Source: Ophioderma brevispina (lineage: Eukaryota > Echinodermata > Ophiuroidea > Amphilepidida > Ophiodermatidae). From it: 64,000 nt of DNA. Shown here in pieces: positions 49,669 through 61,271 of the stretch. The position numbers and the translations under genes were made by a program. Under the pieces are notes generated by a model. It was not told the DNA's origin and made no database searches. It saw only the letters and a program-made list of their open reading frames with translations. Positions within the stretch are counted from its first letter, which is position 1; every line of letters starts with the position of its first letter. The stretch covers positions 1-64,000 of the forward strand of contig JAMKCH010019692.1 in assembly GCA_023653785.1 (NCBI GenBank). Reading direction: 5' to 3'.

Positions 49669-51112
49669 AGCCAATTCGACAATCGGCTGCGGTTAAATCG
49701 AAAAAAGCACCCATAGAACAGTGTTACTGGTCTACTGTAACAGCCCTAACCCGAAACTAGCCCAACTCTAAAACCCTTTTCCCAAAGGCTCTCATCAAAA
49801 GCCCGCTAATCAGAATTTTCGGACTAACACAGGTTGTTGAATGTAATGCCTAAAGCATAACCATCACATTTGTGTTTCTGAAGGGCGCGTCCCCAAGATT
49901 TTTGGAGATTTTTGCACAGTTGCTTGGTATAGTAATTGCTAGCAAAGCTTGAAAAATGTCTCTGTAATCACAAAGGGAATTTTGTGATTAGAATATTAAT
50001 TCACAAACGGCTGCTCCATACGTGTCTATGCTCATCCATTATTTGTTCAGTTGGTTCAGGAAAGCAGTTAGAGGCCTCATTTTATGAGTGGCCTCTTTGT
50101 CAAAAGACTGACAGAATTCGGCGTTTCCCGTTCCGCTGTGTGTAAATACATTCTGATAAAAATCGTTTTTCTAATTATAAATCGCTTCTTTTTTTGACAA
50201 ATACACACTTGTGAGATCATTACATAAGACAAAACAACTCTCCCTAAACAATTACACGGGGCATTAGAATTCTGAGCAACAGGTTTTCTGAGTAATGCCC
50301 ACTAATCAGAATTTCGGGTAACTTCCTAGTAGCGTGCCTCTTAATAAGAATCCTTATCCGTACTAAAAAAAAACTGTTTTCAAAAGGAGCTTTCATACAT
50401 TTACATATATGTCATGGAGAAAGGCATTGATATAGTTGTTTTAAAGTGATACCTGGTACTGGAGTTTGTTAAAAAAAGTAGATAAAAAGCCTGTACGTGC
50501 TGATAAAATCTTCATAATTAATTTATATTTGTCTTCAATTGCTACACCACTGCACTCTGTTGGGAATGCTGACCTATTATCCGTACAAAACGTTATTCTT
50601 TTCAAATCGTGTCATTTACAATAATTGTTATCATGTATAGTATGCATGTATAGTATACATTGTATACATCGTATATGATGCCATGCCATTACGACCAATT
50701 GGTGCTTGTTCCGATTTATGTGTATTGTGTTCTCTACTTGATATGAGAGCCTGGCACTTGCACATACACCCCATCAAATACCGTGGAAACAAACTTGCGG
50801 TTTTGATGGTAGACGCAATAATGCATGTTGCAAAGCCCTATTCAATACTGTACTAATATTGATGGTTAACCACTAAAACGGTGGTGTTTTGTTTATATGA
50901 AATGGAATTGAGGGCTCAATTTTCAGGACGACAATGAGAAAAATACGGTCTTTCATCTGATATCAAAATCGATACTACTTCCGGGTAAGTCAGGGGGGTC
51001 CCAAAGACGATCGGAACACGCACCTTTAATTTGCTATACCTCAAGGGTACTGCGAAGACCTTTGCCTTTTGAAGCGCAGAATGAAAATTACTAAAAGTAA
51101 ACAAACATTATT
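49669..51112. other. Apparent intron or downstream DNA of the cysteine-rich peptide gene
   Basis: No exon found. About 50940-51035 is a partial copy of the MITE at 13318-13660 (ACTTCCGGGTAAGTCAGG, GGGTCCCAAAGACGATCGGA, ACCTTTAAT). A TATAC-rich palindromic stretch lies at about 50633-50675. Confidence 0.45.
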
Positions 51113-51118
51113 ACTTAC

Positions 51119-51299
51119 ATCCGCTATTCTGAAATGCTGATATGCAATCGCAACAGACCTGGTTCTCCCCGCCGCATGACGATCGCTTTTTTCGAACCAA
51201 AGTTTCAGATTCTTTAGCTGCTGGAGCAGACTCTGCATGATGCGCAATACAGAGTAAAGCTACCAGGACCACACAGCCAATCACTACTCGGTTCATCAT
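51119..51299 (-). CDS. First coding exon of a secreted, processed cysteine-rich peptide precursor
   Basis: The exon encodes 60 full codons plus one base. It starts MMNRV in a good context (AAAG before ATG; either Met may serve). Residues about 5-20 are a hydrophobic signal-peptide core (VVIGCVVLVALLCIA), with likely cleavage near residues 22-25. A short pro-piece follows, then RKKR at 36-39, a furin-type R-X-K-R site. The mature part begins SSCGGENQVCCDC, with Cys at 42, 49, 50 and 52 (C-x6-CC-x-C). Reading straight on, the frame stops nine bases after position 60, adding one Cys to give an odd total of five. The junction GGAT-GTAAGT is an excellent splice donor, so I end the exon there, phase 1; more cysteines should lie in exon 2. 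A TATA box lies about 60 bp before the ATG. The layout is shared by defensin-like, hormone-like and venom-type peptides; the family is not recognised. Confidence 0.75.
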
Positions 51300-51358
51300 C
51301 TTTGGTGTTTACTTGTTACAAGCAGCGGTACTTTGAATAATGTTTTTTCATTGGCCTT

Positions 51359-51365
51359 GTTTATA
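51359..51365 (-). promoter_or_regulatory. TATA box of the cysteine-rich peptide gene
   Basis: On the minus strand TCATTTATAAACAAGG holds TATAAAC. About 31 bases downstream is TTCAAAG, an initiator-like start site near 51333-51336, giving a 5-prime leader of about 35 bases before the ATG at 51299. The spacing is that of a regular TATA promoter. Confidence 0.6.
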
Positions 51366-51671
51366 AATGAGAAGTTGTTCACACCTTTAGTCAACATATG
51401 TTTGTGATTTCTTTGACCTACATATCTTAATTGTATGTGTACCAACGTGTCAAATTAACCACATGCCTCTCCCTAATCGTATCAGCAGCTGTAATGACGG
51501 CAGTATAGAAGAGATTTCTTTAATTGTTTTCAAACAAAATGAAATATTAACAGTTGACATTATCACAATATTATAATAACAACAACGAATATTAACAAAC
51601 AAAGAAAACAAAAATTAAAGGTGCAACGAGAGATTTCGATGCATCCACATATTCCATCATACTGTCGGCCG

Positions 51672-51950
51672 CGTCACATATTGACGTATTCGACAATTTT
51701 GGCTTTTTGGAGGAAATTTGGGGCAATGTACGCGTGTTTTGTACTACTCTACATATTTACCAAATTTTTTAAACCCTCTAAAGTGGGTTAATTAGTTAAA
51801 ATATTTATTTAAATTAATAATATGACAATTACAAACGTTAAATTATCGGCATCACATAACGACGTATTTTTCGAAAAATCTGTATGCGCAAGCCCATATC
51901 ATCGTATCTGCATTTGAAGTATTGCCCCGCGTCAATGACATAGTGACGTA
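51672..51950. promoter_or_regulatory. Three copies of a CACATA-NN-GACGTA motif
   Basis: GTCACATATTGACGTATT at about 51673, ATCACATAACGACGTATT at about 51851 and ATGACATAGTGACGTAGT at about 51935; a further GGACGTATT is at 52007. They contain or resemble the CRE/ATF half-site TGACGT and lie about 0.4-0.65 kb upstream of the cysteine-rich peptide gene. They may be regulatory or simply old repeats. Confidence 0.35.
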
Positions 51951-52068
51951 GTTGTGCGTCTCCTATTGTTATTACACGTTGAAGTTGTATTTGTCGTTCA
52001 AATAGTGGACGTATTTGGTTTTAACATCATTTTTTCGCATTTCTAAACAATCTAGAGGTGATACTAAA

Positions 52069-52309
52069 ATATATGTGATGTGATCTGGTAAAACCCGTCG
52101 CATGTCGAACAGGACAGTTTAAATACCTTAAAATTGTTAGTTCTAATTATTTTTTGTCAGATTGTATAACGCACAAAGTTTTGTGTATCATAGAAGAAAG
52201 AAGTAAAAAGTTATGGAACTTTATATTTCAAACTTTGCAATTGATAGGTCAAAACTCAAAAACATAATTTTTCACATGTGGCGGGTTCCCCAGATCGCAT
52301 CACATATTT
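52069..52309. mobile_element. MITE with ATATGTGATG-GATCTGG ends
   Basis: The left end AATATATGTGATGTGATCTG, then GTAAAACCCGTCGCATGT, is the inverse of the right end ACATGTGGCGGGTTCCCCAG, then ATCGCATCACATATTT. Arms are about 40 bp in about 240 bp total. Non-coding. Confidence 0.75.
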
Positions 52310-52569
52310 GAAAATTAAACTATATCGGATTTTCCACTAGGTTTTGATTGAAATATACGTTTTAATTAAACAAGTATGGGGCCAATAAAATCGCAAAATC
52401 GTCAAGGCCGTTTTTCTCCAATTGCGATATATGTGGTGATTTTATATAGAGTCAGAAAATGCCTTAAAAGACAAAATAAAAAGGTGATTTTGATGGTTTA
52501 GATTTCAAGACGAAGCATAGGCCCCATCCTCCTCCTCATCATCAGTACCATCCTCATTATAAACATTAT

Positions 52570-53475
52570 ACTGTGGGTTGGTGTGTATTCCGTAGGATTT
52601 TCATGCTAAAATTGTTTTGTTGTGTTTGGTTCAATCGGGACCTAAACTTTCAGAAAATGATGGAGTGCAAATTTTCCTACTGATGCCCCCTTCTTCAAGG
52701 GGGAAAAAAATCGTTAGTCAGAGGAAAAAATTTAAAATCGAGTCAAATTGGGTTTTAATGTACACAACGCGTTCGTCTCGTCATCAGGATTAGAAAAAGT
52801 ATATATTTGCCTAGGTTCAACCTTAGTTTAAAGCGGTATAGCCCCATAATGGTTCAAGGTCACCTGGGGGTAAATGCTCCGATGTTGTTGAAGTGGGGTG
52901 TCAAAGATTCTTGTGTCATTACTGAAACAGAAAATGCATCATTTTAACAGGATCTTTGATATCACATTGCGACCATCCAAGGAAAATTTGGGTGACCCCC
53001 ATAGACCATGTAGACCCTTGCGATTTTGCTATGTAATTAGCAATCCAAAAATCACCCATGTAAATAATACTTTTTTTGGATCCTGTGAGACAATACAAAC
53101 AACTTATCCCAGTTTCAACAAAAGCTGAGCATTTGGGAAATTTTACCCCAAGGCTGACCTTGAAAACCATTATGGGGCTATTGAGCGCTTTAAATAAAGG
53201 TCGGACCTAGGCAAATATATAATTTTTCAATCCGATTAAGGAGCCGAACAGGTTTAATGATACATTAAAACACAATTTGAACCGATTTTAACTTTTTCCC
53301 GTAGAACATTCCCCCCTTGAGGAAGGGGGGAGGGAGTCCGAAATTTGAACTCCATCATTTTCTGATTGTCTGGTCCCCATTGAATGAAAAAAACAGCAAG
53401 AAAAGAAAATCAACTTTAGAACCAAAAATCATACGGGAACTGATTAATTGAAATACCCGACCCACACTTTACCAC
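52570..53475. mobile_element. Foldback element with arms of about 350 bp
   Basis: The left arm holds CAGAAAATGATGGAGTGCAA, TTCTTCAAGGGGGAA, GGGTTTTAATGTA, TATATTTGCCTAGGT and TAGCCCCATAATGGTT, spanning about 52650-52855. The right arm holds AACCATTATGGGGCTA, ACCTAGGCAAATATATAA, TACATTAAAACACAATTTGA, TTGAGGAAGGGGGG and CTCCATCATTTTCTGA, its inverse order, spanning about 53165-53368. Weaker matches extend to both limits. No coding capacity is recognised. Confidence 0.85.
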
Positions 53476-54082
53476 CATATTCATGTCAATCCGCAACAGA
53501 AGCCGCAGTATTGTTAACACCAGTATATCTCATCAGGCCGGCGGCAAGAGCAGCATCACACGACAAAAATAATTAGAATAATAACACAATAATAATAATA
53601 AACTGGCTTGTATCAGATTAAAATTTCTTCACGCGAATGTATCAATATTTGTGTGGGCCCAACTCAATTTGATAATTCTTAAACAGGTGAGAGCTGACGT
53701 GAATCCTATTTCTGTTTATTAAATCTCCTGACCAAATTATTGCGTGTAAGATTCAGCACACCTGGCTAAGTTAGTGGCCAGTTTTAATGGATTACAAAAT
53801 TTAAGTGTGAAAGGGAGAAACTATTGAGGCTTTTCTAATTTGGTAATAATTATTGATATAAAACTGTATTTAAACGCGGCGCTTATGATGAAACTCTTAT
53901 TATTAATCTGTCTTAAAAGAGGGAAAAAGGTTATAGGAATAAAACCGGTCGAACCATTAAAAATGCCCGCAAATATCCGCATTTGTTTTCCACACTGGGA
54001 TTTGTGCATAATTTATAATTATTATAGGCAGATTTTTTTTTTTTTTTAAAATGGCGGATAAACAATGAAAAAAAGGTCTCAG
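53476..54082. other. No gene seen
   Basis: AT-rich DNA between two foldback elements; short open frames only. Confidence 0.5.
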
Positions 54083-55221
54083 ATAGTTGGGTTGAATCTG
54101 GGGTCCCCGTGACCATTTTGCGAGGAACTACTTTGAGAGTGGTTCTAGGGTTTTTCGAGGGTTGTGATCACTTTAACCTGGGTCCAACCTCACAAATGTT
54201 GGGGAACTCTCAATAGAGGGCGGATTTTACATGTATCATAAAATTATCCAAGATATCCCCATAAAATCATAACTCGTGAACTGTAGAAGATGTAAAGATA
54301 AATACACAAAATACAATCAGTGATTAGTTACTTTAAACAACACTGTGATTTATTCATAAAAAGTCCGCCAATAGAGGGCGTTATTAAAAAATTAAAAATA
54401 CCTGCAAAGTTCACAAATGCTATTAAGTGAAGCTCCGTTTCATTAAATGTTTTAAATCAATAAATTTGCCAAGTATTTGATTTTGAAGTGCGCCTTGTGT
54501 ATTAAAAAGTGTCATATATTGACGCTAGGAGGGCGCTTTTCAAAATGGCGCCAAAAATATTAAAATGCTATAAAATTAGCTCGTTCAACCATTTTTTTTT
54601 GGTTTATTGTGATCATTGTTGAAGAAAGAAAGAACTGCTTATATTATCAGTTCAAATTTTTATAAAAATCTTTAAAAATGGCCAAAAGCGGGCGCTGTTT
54701 TCACTTATTTTGGTCAAAATAGGCAAAAAATGGCTTTTGGGGCTTCAACTGAGTTTCATGCATGTAGTTGATAGATTCAAATGCTTTTTGGTAGAATCGT
54801 AGTTATTGTAGTAAACACTATCCGTCTAAAAAACCTAGAGAAAAAATTACCAAAAATCCTGTTTAGCATTGGGAACTTTCATGTATTTTTAATTTTTTTT
54901 TGAATAGACGCCTCTATGGCGACTTTTTATGAATAAGACTTAAACTAATCCACGACTCTGTATTTTGTGTATTTAATATTAAGGATCTTATACAAATGGC
55001 CAGTTTAGATTTTATGGGGGATATAATGACCCCATAGTTCATTTTAGGTCATTTTGGCGCCCCTTTTGAAAAAGCGCCCTCATTGAGGTTTCCCCACCAT
55101 CTGGTTGTGGTTTGGACCCACAATTAAAGTGATCAGCACCCTCGAAAACCACTAGAACCACTCTTCAAAAGTAGTTCCCCGCAAAAAAAATGGTCACGGG
55201 ACCGCATATTTGACCCAACTA
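54083..55221. mobile_element. Foldback element with arms of about 350 bp (1.14 kb)
   Basis: The left arm begins TAGTTGGGTTGAATCTGGGG, then CCGTGACCATTTTGCG, GAACTACTTT, GTGGTTCTAG, TGATCACTTTAA, TACACAAAATACA, TTTATTCATAAAAAGTC and AATTAAAAATAC. The right arm carries the inverse order and ends with CCGCATATTTGACCCAACTA. The interior (about 54430-54870) has several GGCGC motifs (GGGCGCTTTTCAAAATGGCG). No transposase is seen. AGAGGGCG or GAGGGCG motifs recur in both arms. Confidence 0.85.
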
Positions 55222-58200
55222 AGAGTCATTATAACATGTAGCGAACTAGAATAGCAAAACCTGTTACAATGCTAAAATGCATCAGCTTTTGAAAGAAAAA
55301 AAAACGGAGAAATCCTGATACACCGCTCTGGTTAATGAGGGGAAAACGATCCTTGGAGGAATGAGAGGGGGTAAATAAATAGGGACCTTGATCTTATGCA
55401 ACAACGAGTGCCCAAGACGTTTAAGGTATAAAGATGTTTGGCCTTAAAGGGGGTGAGCCGATCATGGTTCGATTTTTCGTATGATGATTCCCATCACACT
55501 GAAGCATATCACCGAAAAACAAATCATTACAAATTTGAGCATTGATTAAATCGCTCCAAAGTGGATAGTAGAACAAAATGGGTCTTAAATTAGCCCATAG
55601 TGACAGTGTTGTGTGTCATTTGGAAACTTTCTCGTTCATAGGAAACGTTTACTGTACTTTAAATTTCACTGGGGTATGAGAAAAAATATGAACTTCTTCT
55701 GATACCAAAAATCGTAACTTTGATGGAGTAAAGTGATGAGTTTGTCGATCGGGTCACCACCTTTAACAGGGAAAACGTTAGCTTTTTACAATAGTTGCCA
55801 CGGTATATTAAGTGTATGAATATTTTTTTTTTTTTTTTTTAGCTCCAATTTGCGATCCAAGAACAAAATCCTGCGTGACAAAAGTATGAAATCTTAACAG
55901 AATTAATCTAATATTGATTTGGATGTCGTTTGTTGTTGTTAATACGTCCATGAAAGTGTGCTAAATCGCTGTTCATACATTGTCAATATTTACTGGCGTG
56001 CTTTCATCTTCCATAGACAATATTTCAATTTAACAAAATCGATCATAAGGAAATATGGAAATGAAAAGTTTATACATGGCTTTTGCTTAAAGTTTTGGTC
56101 AATAGAGATCTCAAGACATGTATATATAGCGTGGAAATTGAAATTCTTGTAATGTGTCATCTATTTACATTCTTCCTTCCTACATTGTATGCTTTCTCAG
56201 TCAGACAGCAGGTCACGCTGGCATGCATTATTTTCTTTCACATTAAAACAACGTTGCAGCGCTGACCTCTCCGTGGTAGAAAACGTTTGACACAACTTCG
56301 TTTTGGGGCTCTAAAAATGTTGTTTCATTTAATATTGCAGAAATGTTGCGAAAAGTCTACTTCATACCTCAGATGCGATAATTATAATTATAATGATATT
56401 TTTGGGGTTGAAAAACAAGGATGAAAAGTGAAAAAATCGTGTTTAAATAATGCGTTGGTCTTGACAAATTCAGGAGCCCCACATCATTTTAAAGTTGACA
56501 AAATCATAAAGGGATATCTTATCTGTAAAAAGTCTGTGCCGTGAAGCTGTCATCTGTTTTGAGAAAGCGAAGAACACGGTTAGTTCATAGATTGCCCAGT
56601 TTGAAACATGAATTCCCCTAATACTTTAACATGGCGATAAACATCACTGATTTGCACTACAGACCTGTGTGGGGAATCAAACCCAAAGGGCAAGGACGCG
56701 TGTCTTTTGTGTTTTTCAAATCCATGCCTTCTGACCTCGTAAAACAACAATTTCTACGTTCATTCAATTTGTGTCACTAGTGACCATCAGGACTTAGACT
56801 GTTCTAAATTACTACAGACCTTCTTCCCGTTGAATAACCAACGGCGGCCACAAAATAGGAGAGGGCTACATCATCTAGTATACAAGTGAAGGGCGTTGTT
56901 CCATTTGGGCAAAACCCATAATACCAAGACATGCAGTCATCTGTGCATTGGCTTTGTATATATTTTGGGTAATGCGCTTTGAATCTTTTGAAAGCGTACA
57001 CGAATGCCTTTGGTTATATTATTCAATTGTTTGAGCCCTTGGTACCAAAAAATGAAAAATACAATAGATTACCTAAGGTAGATGAGAATGTTCTAATCAT
57101 GTAGCGCCTACGAGGTTGTAATATCAATACCTAGTCCCCTCCCTGATTCAAAATTTCCAGCATTTAAATCAGTATTCTTCAAATTTGAAATTTCCACTGA
57201 TTGTTTTTAGATACAAAAATGTTTCCGAATGCCTTTTTATTGCTCACTCTGTCGAAAACACTATAAGACTTGAAACGGAGAGGTGAGCCATATTCTTACA
57301 TAATTGTTTTATTTCTTTTAACCAGTGAACCAATCAATTAATTGTTCGTTACCAAACTAGAATAAAGTTCATTTCACTATCAATCGAAGGTCACATTTGT
57401 TATTTTCATCATATCTAAGACTTTTTTAAAGTTATAATCCTCCAACGCCTGGTCTAACGTTTTTCTTTTGGGCTCCTTACTGCAGGCATCCTATAAATTC
57501 ATAAAATTTCACCATTATGTACTACCCTCTTATTCTAGATTGGTTAAATTTGCACAAAATTGTTAACAAATTTGACACGGAAAATTAGTCGGCCGGGAAA
57601 CCACAATTATTGGTCAAAACGACACGGGAAAATGTGTCAGATGAAATGACAAGAAAAGTGTTAGAAATCACTTAAAATCCGAGTCAAAGTGAACCTTTTT
57701 GTGTAAAAAAAGAATCCGGAATAGTCAACCATAGTTTCAAACTGAATCAATTCCGTGTCAAATTGAAAGATTTCTGTGTCAAATTTTAAGGAAATATGTT
57801 CAAGATTTTTGTCAAGCTCAGTTTGCCTTACTTTCATAAAATTATGTACATACATCAACGAATTCCCGAAAAAAGATACCATTTGTGTAAAATTAAACAA
57901 AATAGAGCATTTTAATTTTTTTTGCTTTTTTGTGACATACGAAGAAAACGGGCGGATTTTTCCCGCCACGGGCCTTTCATTGATCAAAAGCGACCCAATT
58001 TTGCTCTCCTCGCGTGACGTCAAGTGTGACCAAACCTCGTGTTGACTCGAATTGTTATTGCTTACACTGTAATTTGATGGATTAATGAAAGTATAATAAA
58101 ATTTAGACAAACTCGGTTACAGAAATGACTATTTTGTGTTCATTTCGTTGTTGTTTAATTATTATTGAAGTGGCAACGCTGCGATACTGTAATGGTCACA

Positions 58201-59734
58201 ACGACGTAAATTATGATGGTCATCACTTTGACTTCAACCATTTGCCGCGATGTGGATTTGTCGATATCATTTTCGGGCAGTAAGCTATTGGCGGTAATTG
58301 AACAAGGTCAAAATACTCAACACATGTGGAGCAATTTTCAACTTATTTGATTTATATGTACTCTACGTTCCTTAAGCTTTCCATCCATACCAAATTTTCC
58401 AAATATTCAGGTCATGAACATATTTTTCCTTTAACACATCTGGGAGGGTTCAAATTCAATCGGGAAATTTGACACCTAAAAGAAAAAATACCACAATGCA
58501 AATTTGGGAAGTGTGTATCATTTTATATTCATGAACCTGCTCAATGCCAAACTAAATGGAACAACAGTATTGTTCATACAAGCGTGATATGCAGCTGCAT
58601 TGCTGCAATAACCATGCATATTTTCCTGTCAAACATATAACCGGGTGTTCGCGGTCTTAGATCACAGGTATGATCAATTACTCCAGTCGGGTGCCACTCA
58701 CAATCGAAAGATTTGCAATGAAACAGTGGACCAACCAATCACAAATCGCTGGGTTTGATTGATTCGGAAACTTTGTTAAAAATACCGATTTAGTCCGATT
58801 CGTAAAAATAAGTTTTTCACACTTTTCCCCATCATAACGACCAATAACTTGGTCACTCCTGACACAAAAAGTGTCCAAATAATGACATCAGGAAATTTGA
58901 CAAATTCAATGAAGAGTGTATATTATATTAAAACATGTAATATTCCTTGACACGAAAGTGCTTTTACTTTAATACTCCAAACTCTGTAATGTCGCCTCTG
59001 CATTATTGGCCTTTTAATTTGATGCCTAAATCAATATTTCAGCGTTTCGGCCACTATTTGAGCCTATAAACCACACTGAAAAACAGCTAAGATACAACTG
59101 AACATTTGTTTAATACTTATGAACTCAAATTTTCTTCAGCCCATTATGCCCACTCAAGAAAATAGTATTAAATATCAAATTTCGGCGCACAACACGTGTC
59201 GTAGCCAATTTAATCACTTTTTCAGATGGTATGAATGTTGCCGTCACGCTTAGGAAATTCCCCCGTTATTAATGAAAGTTTCCCCCACATTGAAAAAACA
59301 ATTTTCTACACTTTCCAAACGCAGTAGAGACTCAGCTTTGAAGCTATATTTCTGGGCAAAGAACTTCTCTTCGACCTTGGTGTAGGTAAAAATAAAAGAC
59401 TAAATAAAGCGACACTCGGTAAACTCGCTCTCGAATTTGTAATTCAGCATGTAGATAGTTTGTAACGTTGGTAATAATTTTTTGTGCCATGAAACTATGG
59501 GTTGACTTTATTCAACTCATGCAATTTGGCTCATTTCGATACTTGAATGTGTGTTGCTTGCGTGTTCTTTGGGCCTTGTTATGTTACCCCGTAATACAAC
59601 AGCTTTTAGGCCAATATTTTAGTTTAACCTGGACATTTTTGGTAACAAGCTGATTTTTCAGGATAGGTCCTGCAATATGTGTAGAATCACTGAATAACAA
59701 GTCCCGAAAATCCCCTGTTGGCATTCTTCAAAAT
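55222..59734. other. No supported gene
   Basis: A T run lies at about 55824-55841. The minus-strand frame at 57661-58110 (149 codons) coincides with several diverged AAATTTGACACGG-type repeats and is not trusted. The minus-strand frame at 56804-57001 contains four cysteines but no domain that I know. Confidence 0.45.
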
Positions 59735-59915
59735 CAAGATGGCGTCCAAAGGCCGCCATATTTTTTTTTTTTCATAATAATACAAACCATCCCCGCTAGA
59801 AACAAAGTAGGGACCCACATATGTTTTGCAGGTATCAGGATTAACATATAAACACTATAAAGATTATCAGCCTTTACAAGTATCCAAAATCCAAAATGGC
59901 GCCCCAAATTTGCAG
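59735..59915 (-). repeat. GGCGCCATTTTG repeat, single unit
   Basis: AAGATGGCGTCCAAAGGCCG at about 59739 and CCAAAATGGCGCCCCAAATT at about 59893 bracket one unit. In reverse complement it shares termini and order with the tandem copies at 62560-62915. Confidence 0.5.
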
Positions 59916-60569
59916 CGTTTTGAATCAGTAGGTTGGATGAAATTGAAAATGATCAATTGTTAGCTAAATTTAGGCCCAGGGAATCATACTAGTTTGTTTG
60001 GTGCGTTTTAACTACCCAGACTAAACTTAACTAAAAAAGTTGTTGCGTTACAAATTACTCCCAGCTATCAATATTACACAATATACCATTAATTATAAGA
60101 GAAATAGAATAATAATGTGGAAATTGTATCAGTTTGGTTGTTCAAGTTGAAGCTCAAAAATGGAAGTCAGAAGTGTAAACTTGCTGAGAACGTCAACTTC
60201 CATGTTAAAAGAATGCAGTACCGATTACCGGGGAATTTGTGGTTGAAGATATCGCTATTATAAAAAATATGTTGACTTAAAGTTCAACACACCTAATATT
60301 AAATAATGCTATTTCGAAACGTAGAAGTCCACAATTAGGCCATATACAGGTGCTAGTTGACAAATAGTACCACAGATTGTTTATCTTCTGAAGACACATG
60401 GAATTACCTGCATGACAATCTTCTATAATAGGATCAAAGGATTACAAGGATGTACAGCTTTATTATTCGTAAAATAAGTCTTTACTCTAGTCTAACCATG
60501 AATATCTTTACACCAATGACCCCCACAGATTAGTTACATATCGAGGAATCCTTGCGTGGACTAATAAAT
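59916..60569. other. No gene seen
   Basis: AT-rich DNA without recognisable content. Confidence 0.5.
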
Positions 60570-61140
60570 AAATTATGGGCAGGCACCGAAGCCGCATCCC
60601 ACCCCGGCTGTGTCTTGGCAATCGTCCCGCCTTGGTGTTTTCATTAGAAAGTAAGGCTGTGAGGTCCTGACGCCATGGCACCCCGGTGCCGGGCCATGCG
60701 ACGCCCTCTTCCATCTAGAGTGGATGAAGTTCTTTTTTTGCACACCGACTTCCAAGGTGAAAAACGCGCTGGACGGCCCCTGGGCCTGCCAAGTTCCAAG
60801 TGCCAGCGTGGAAAGAATTGACCCACAGTGATCAGGTCCCGCTGCAGCATCACCGTCTCCGCAAGGCCCCATAGGACCAGCAGCCATTCCAAGTGCGGTA
60901 TCGTCTGCGTAGGATCACTGCGAACAAGATCCATTGCCCCTCTGGAACGCAAGGTCATAACCCGAGGGGCAAACCGCCCTGAACCGGCGCCTTCACTTTC
61001 ACTGCACGCCCACCCTATTCTCCAGACGAAATATCCGTCGTGGATGAGCAGCCTCACCAACCCGACAAGCCCGACATCAGGGAAGACCCTGAGCAGCCGA
61101 GGCAAGACCTCGACGCCATACATTATCATATGCAGCAGTT
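60570..61140 (-). pseudogene. GC-rich block, possible LINE ORF2 C-terminal remnant
   Basis: Base composition changes abruptly to G+C-rich here. The minus strand is open for 161 codons (60644-61129), continuing in other frames to about 60573. It contains WHLELGRPRGRPARF, then in a shifted frame ELHPLWMEEGVAW and PWRQDLTALL. Many LINE polyproteins end with R-x-R-G-R-P-x-x-R-W followed by D/R-x-x-W-R segments, so a decayed retrotransposon tail is plausible. No catalytic motif is present. It could also be a piece of a host gene or foreign DNA. Confidence 0.35.
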
Positions 61141-61147
61141 AGGTCTA

Positions 61148-61271
61148 TGAACAGGGCCATACGCAGGATTTTTTTTTGGGGTGGGGGGGGTTGCGGTTCT
61201 CTTTTTGGTAAAAGTGGACCTAACCCCACATGCTCCCTTTTGAATTCTTATAAAAGTGGACTTTCTTGTCA
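61148..61271 (+). repeat. CAGGGCC-TACGCAGG MITE end
   Basis: ACAGGGCCATACGCAGGATT is followed by T and G runs, then GGTAAAAGTGGACCTAACCC and AAAAGTGGACTTTCTTGTC. It is the plus-strand counterpart of 6485-6590 and resembles the block in the tandem array. Confidence 0.55.

Noticed and set aside
49730..49790. Telomere-like CCCTAACCC motifs
   Set aside because: Only isolated partial matches (CCCTAACCCG), no tandem hexamer array.
56804..57001. Minus-strand frame with C-x3-C and two further cysteines
   Set aside because: Resembles a possible extracellular exon, but no good acceptor or donor and no family match.
57661..58110. 149-codon minus-strand open frame with FDTE-type repeats
   Set aside because: The repeats mirror diverged AAATTTGACACGG DNA repeats on both sides; residue bias follows base composition. 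No known domain.
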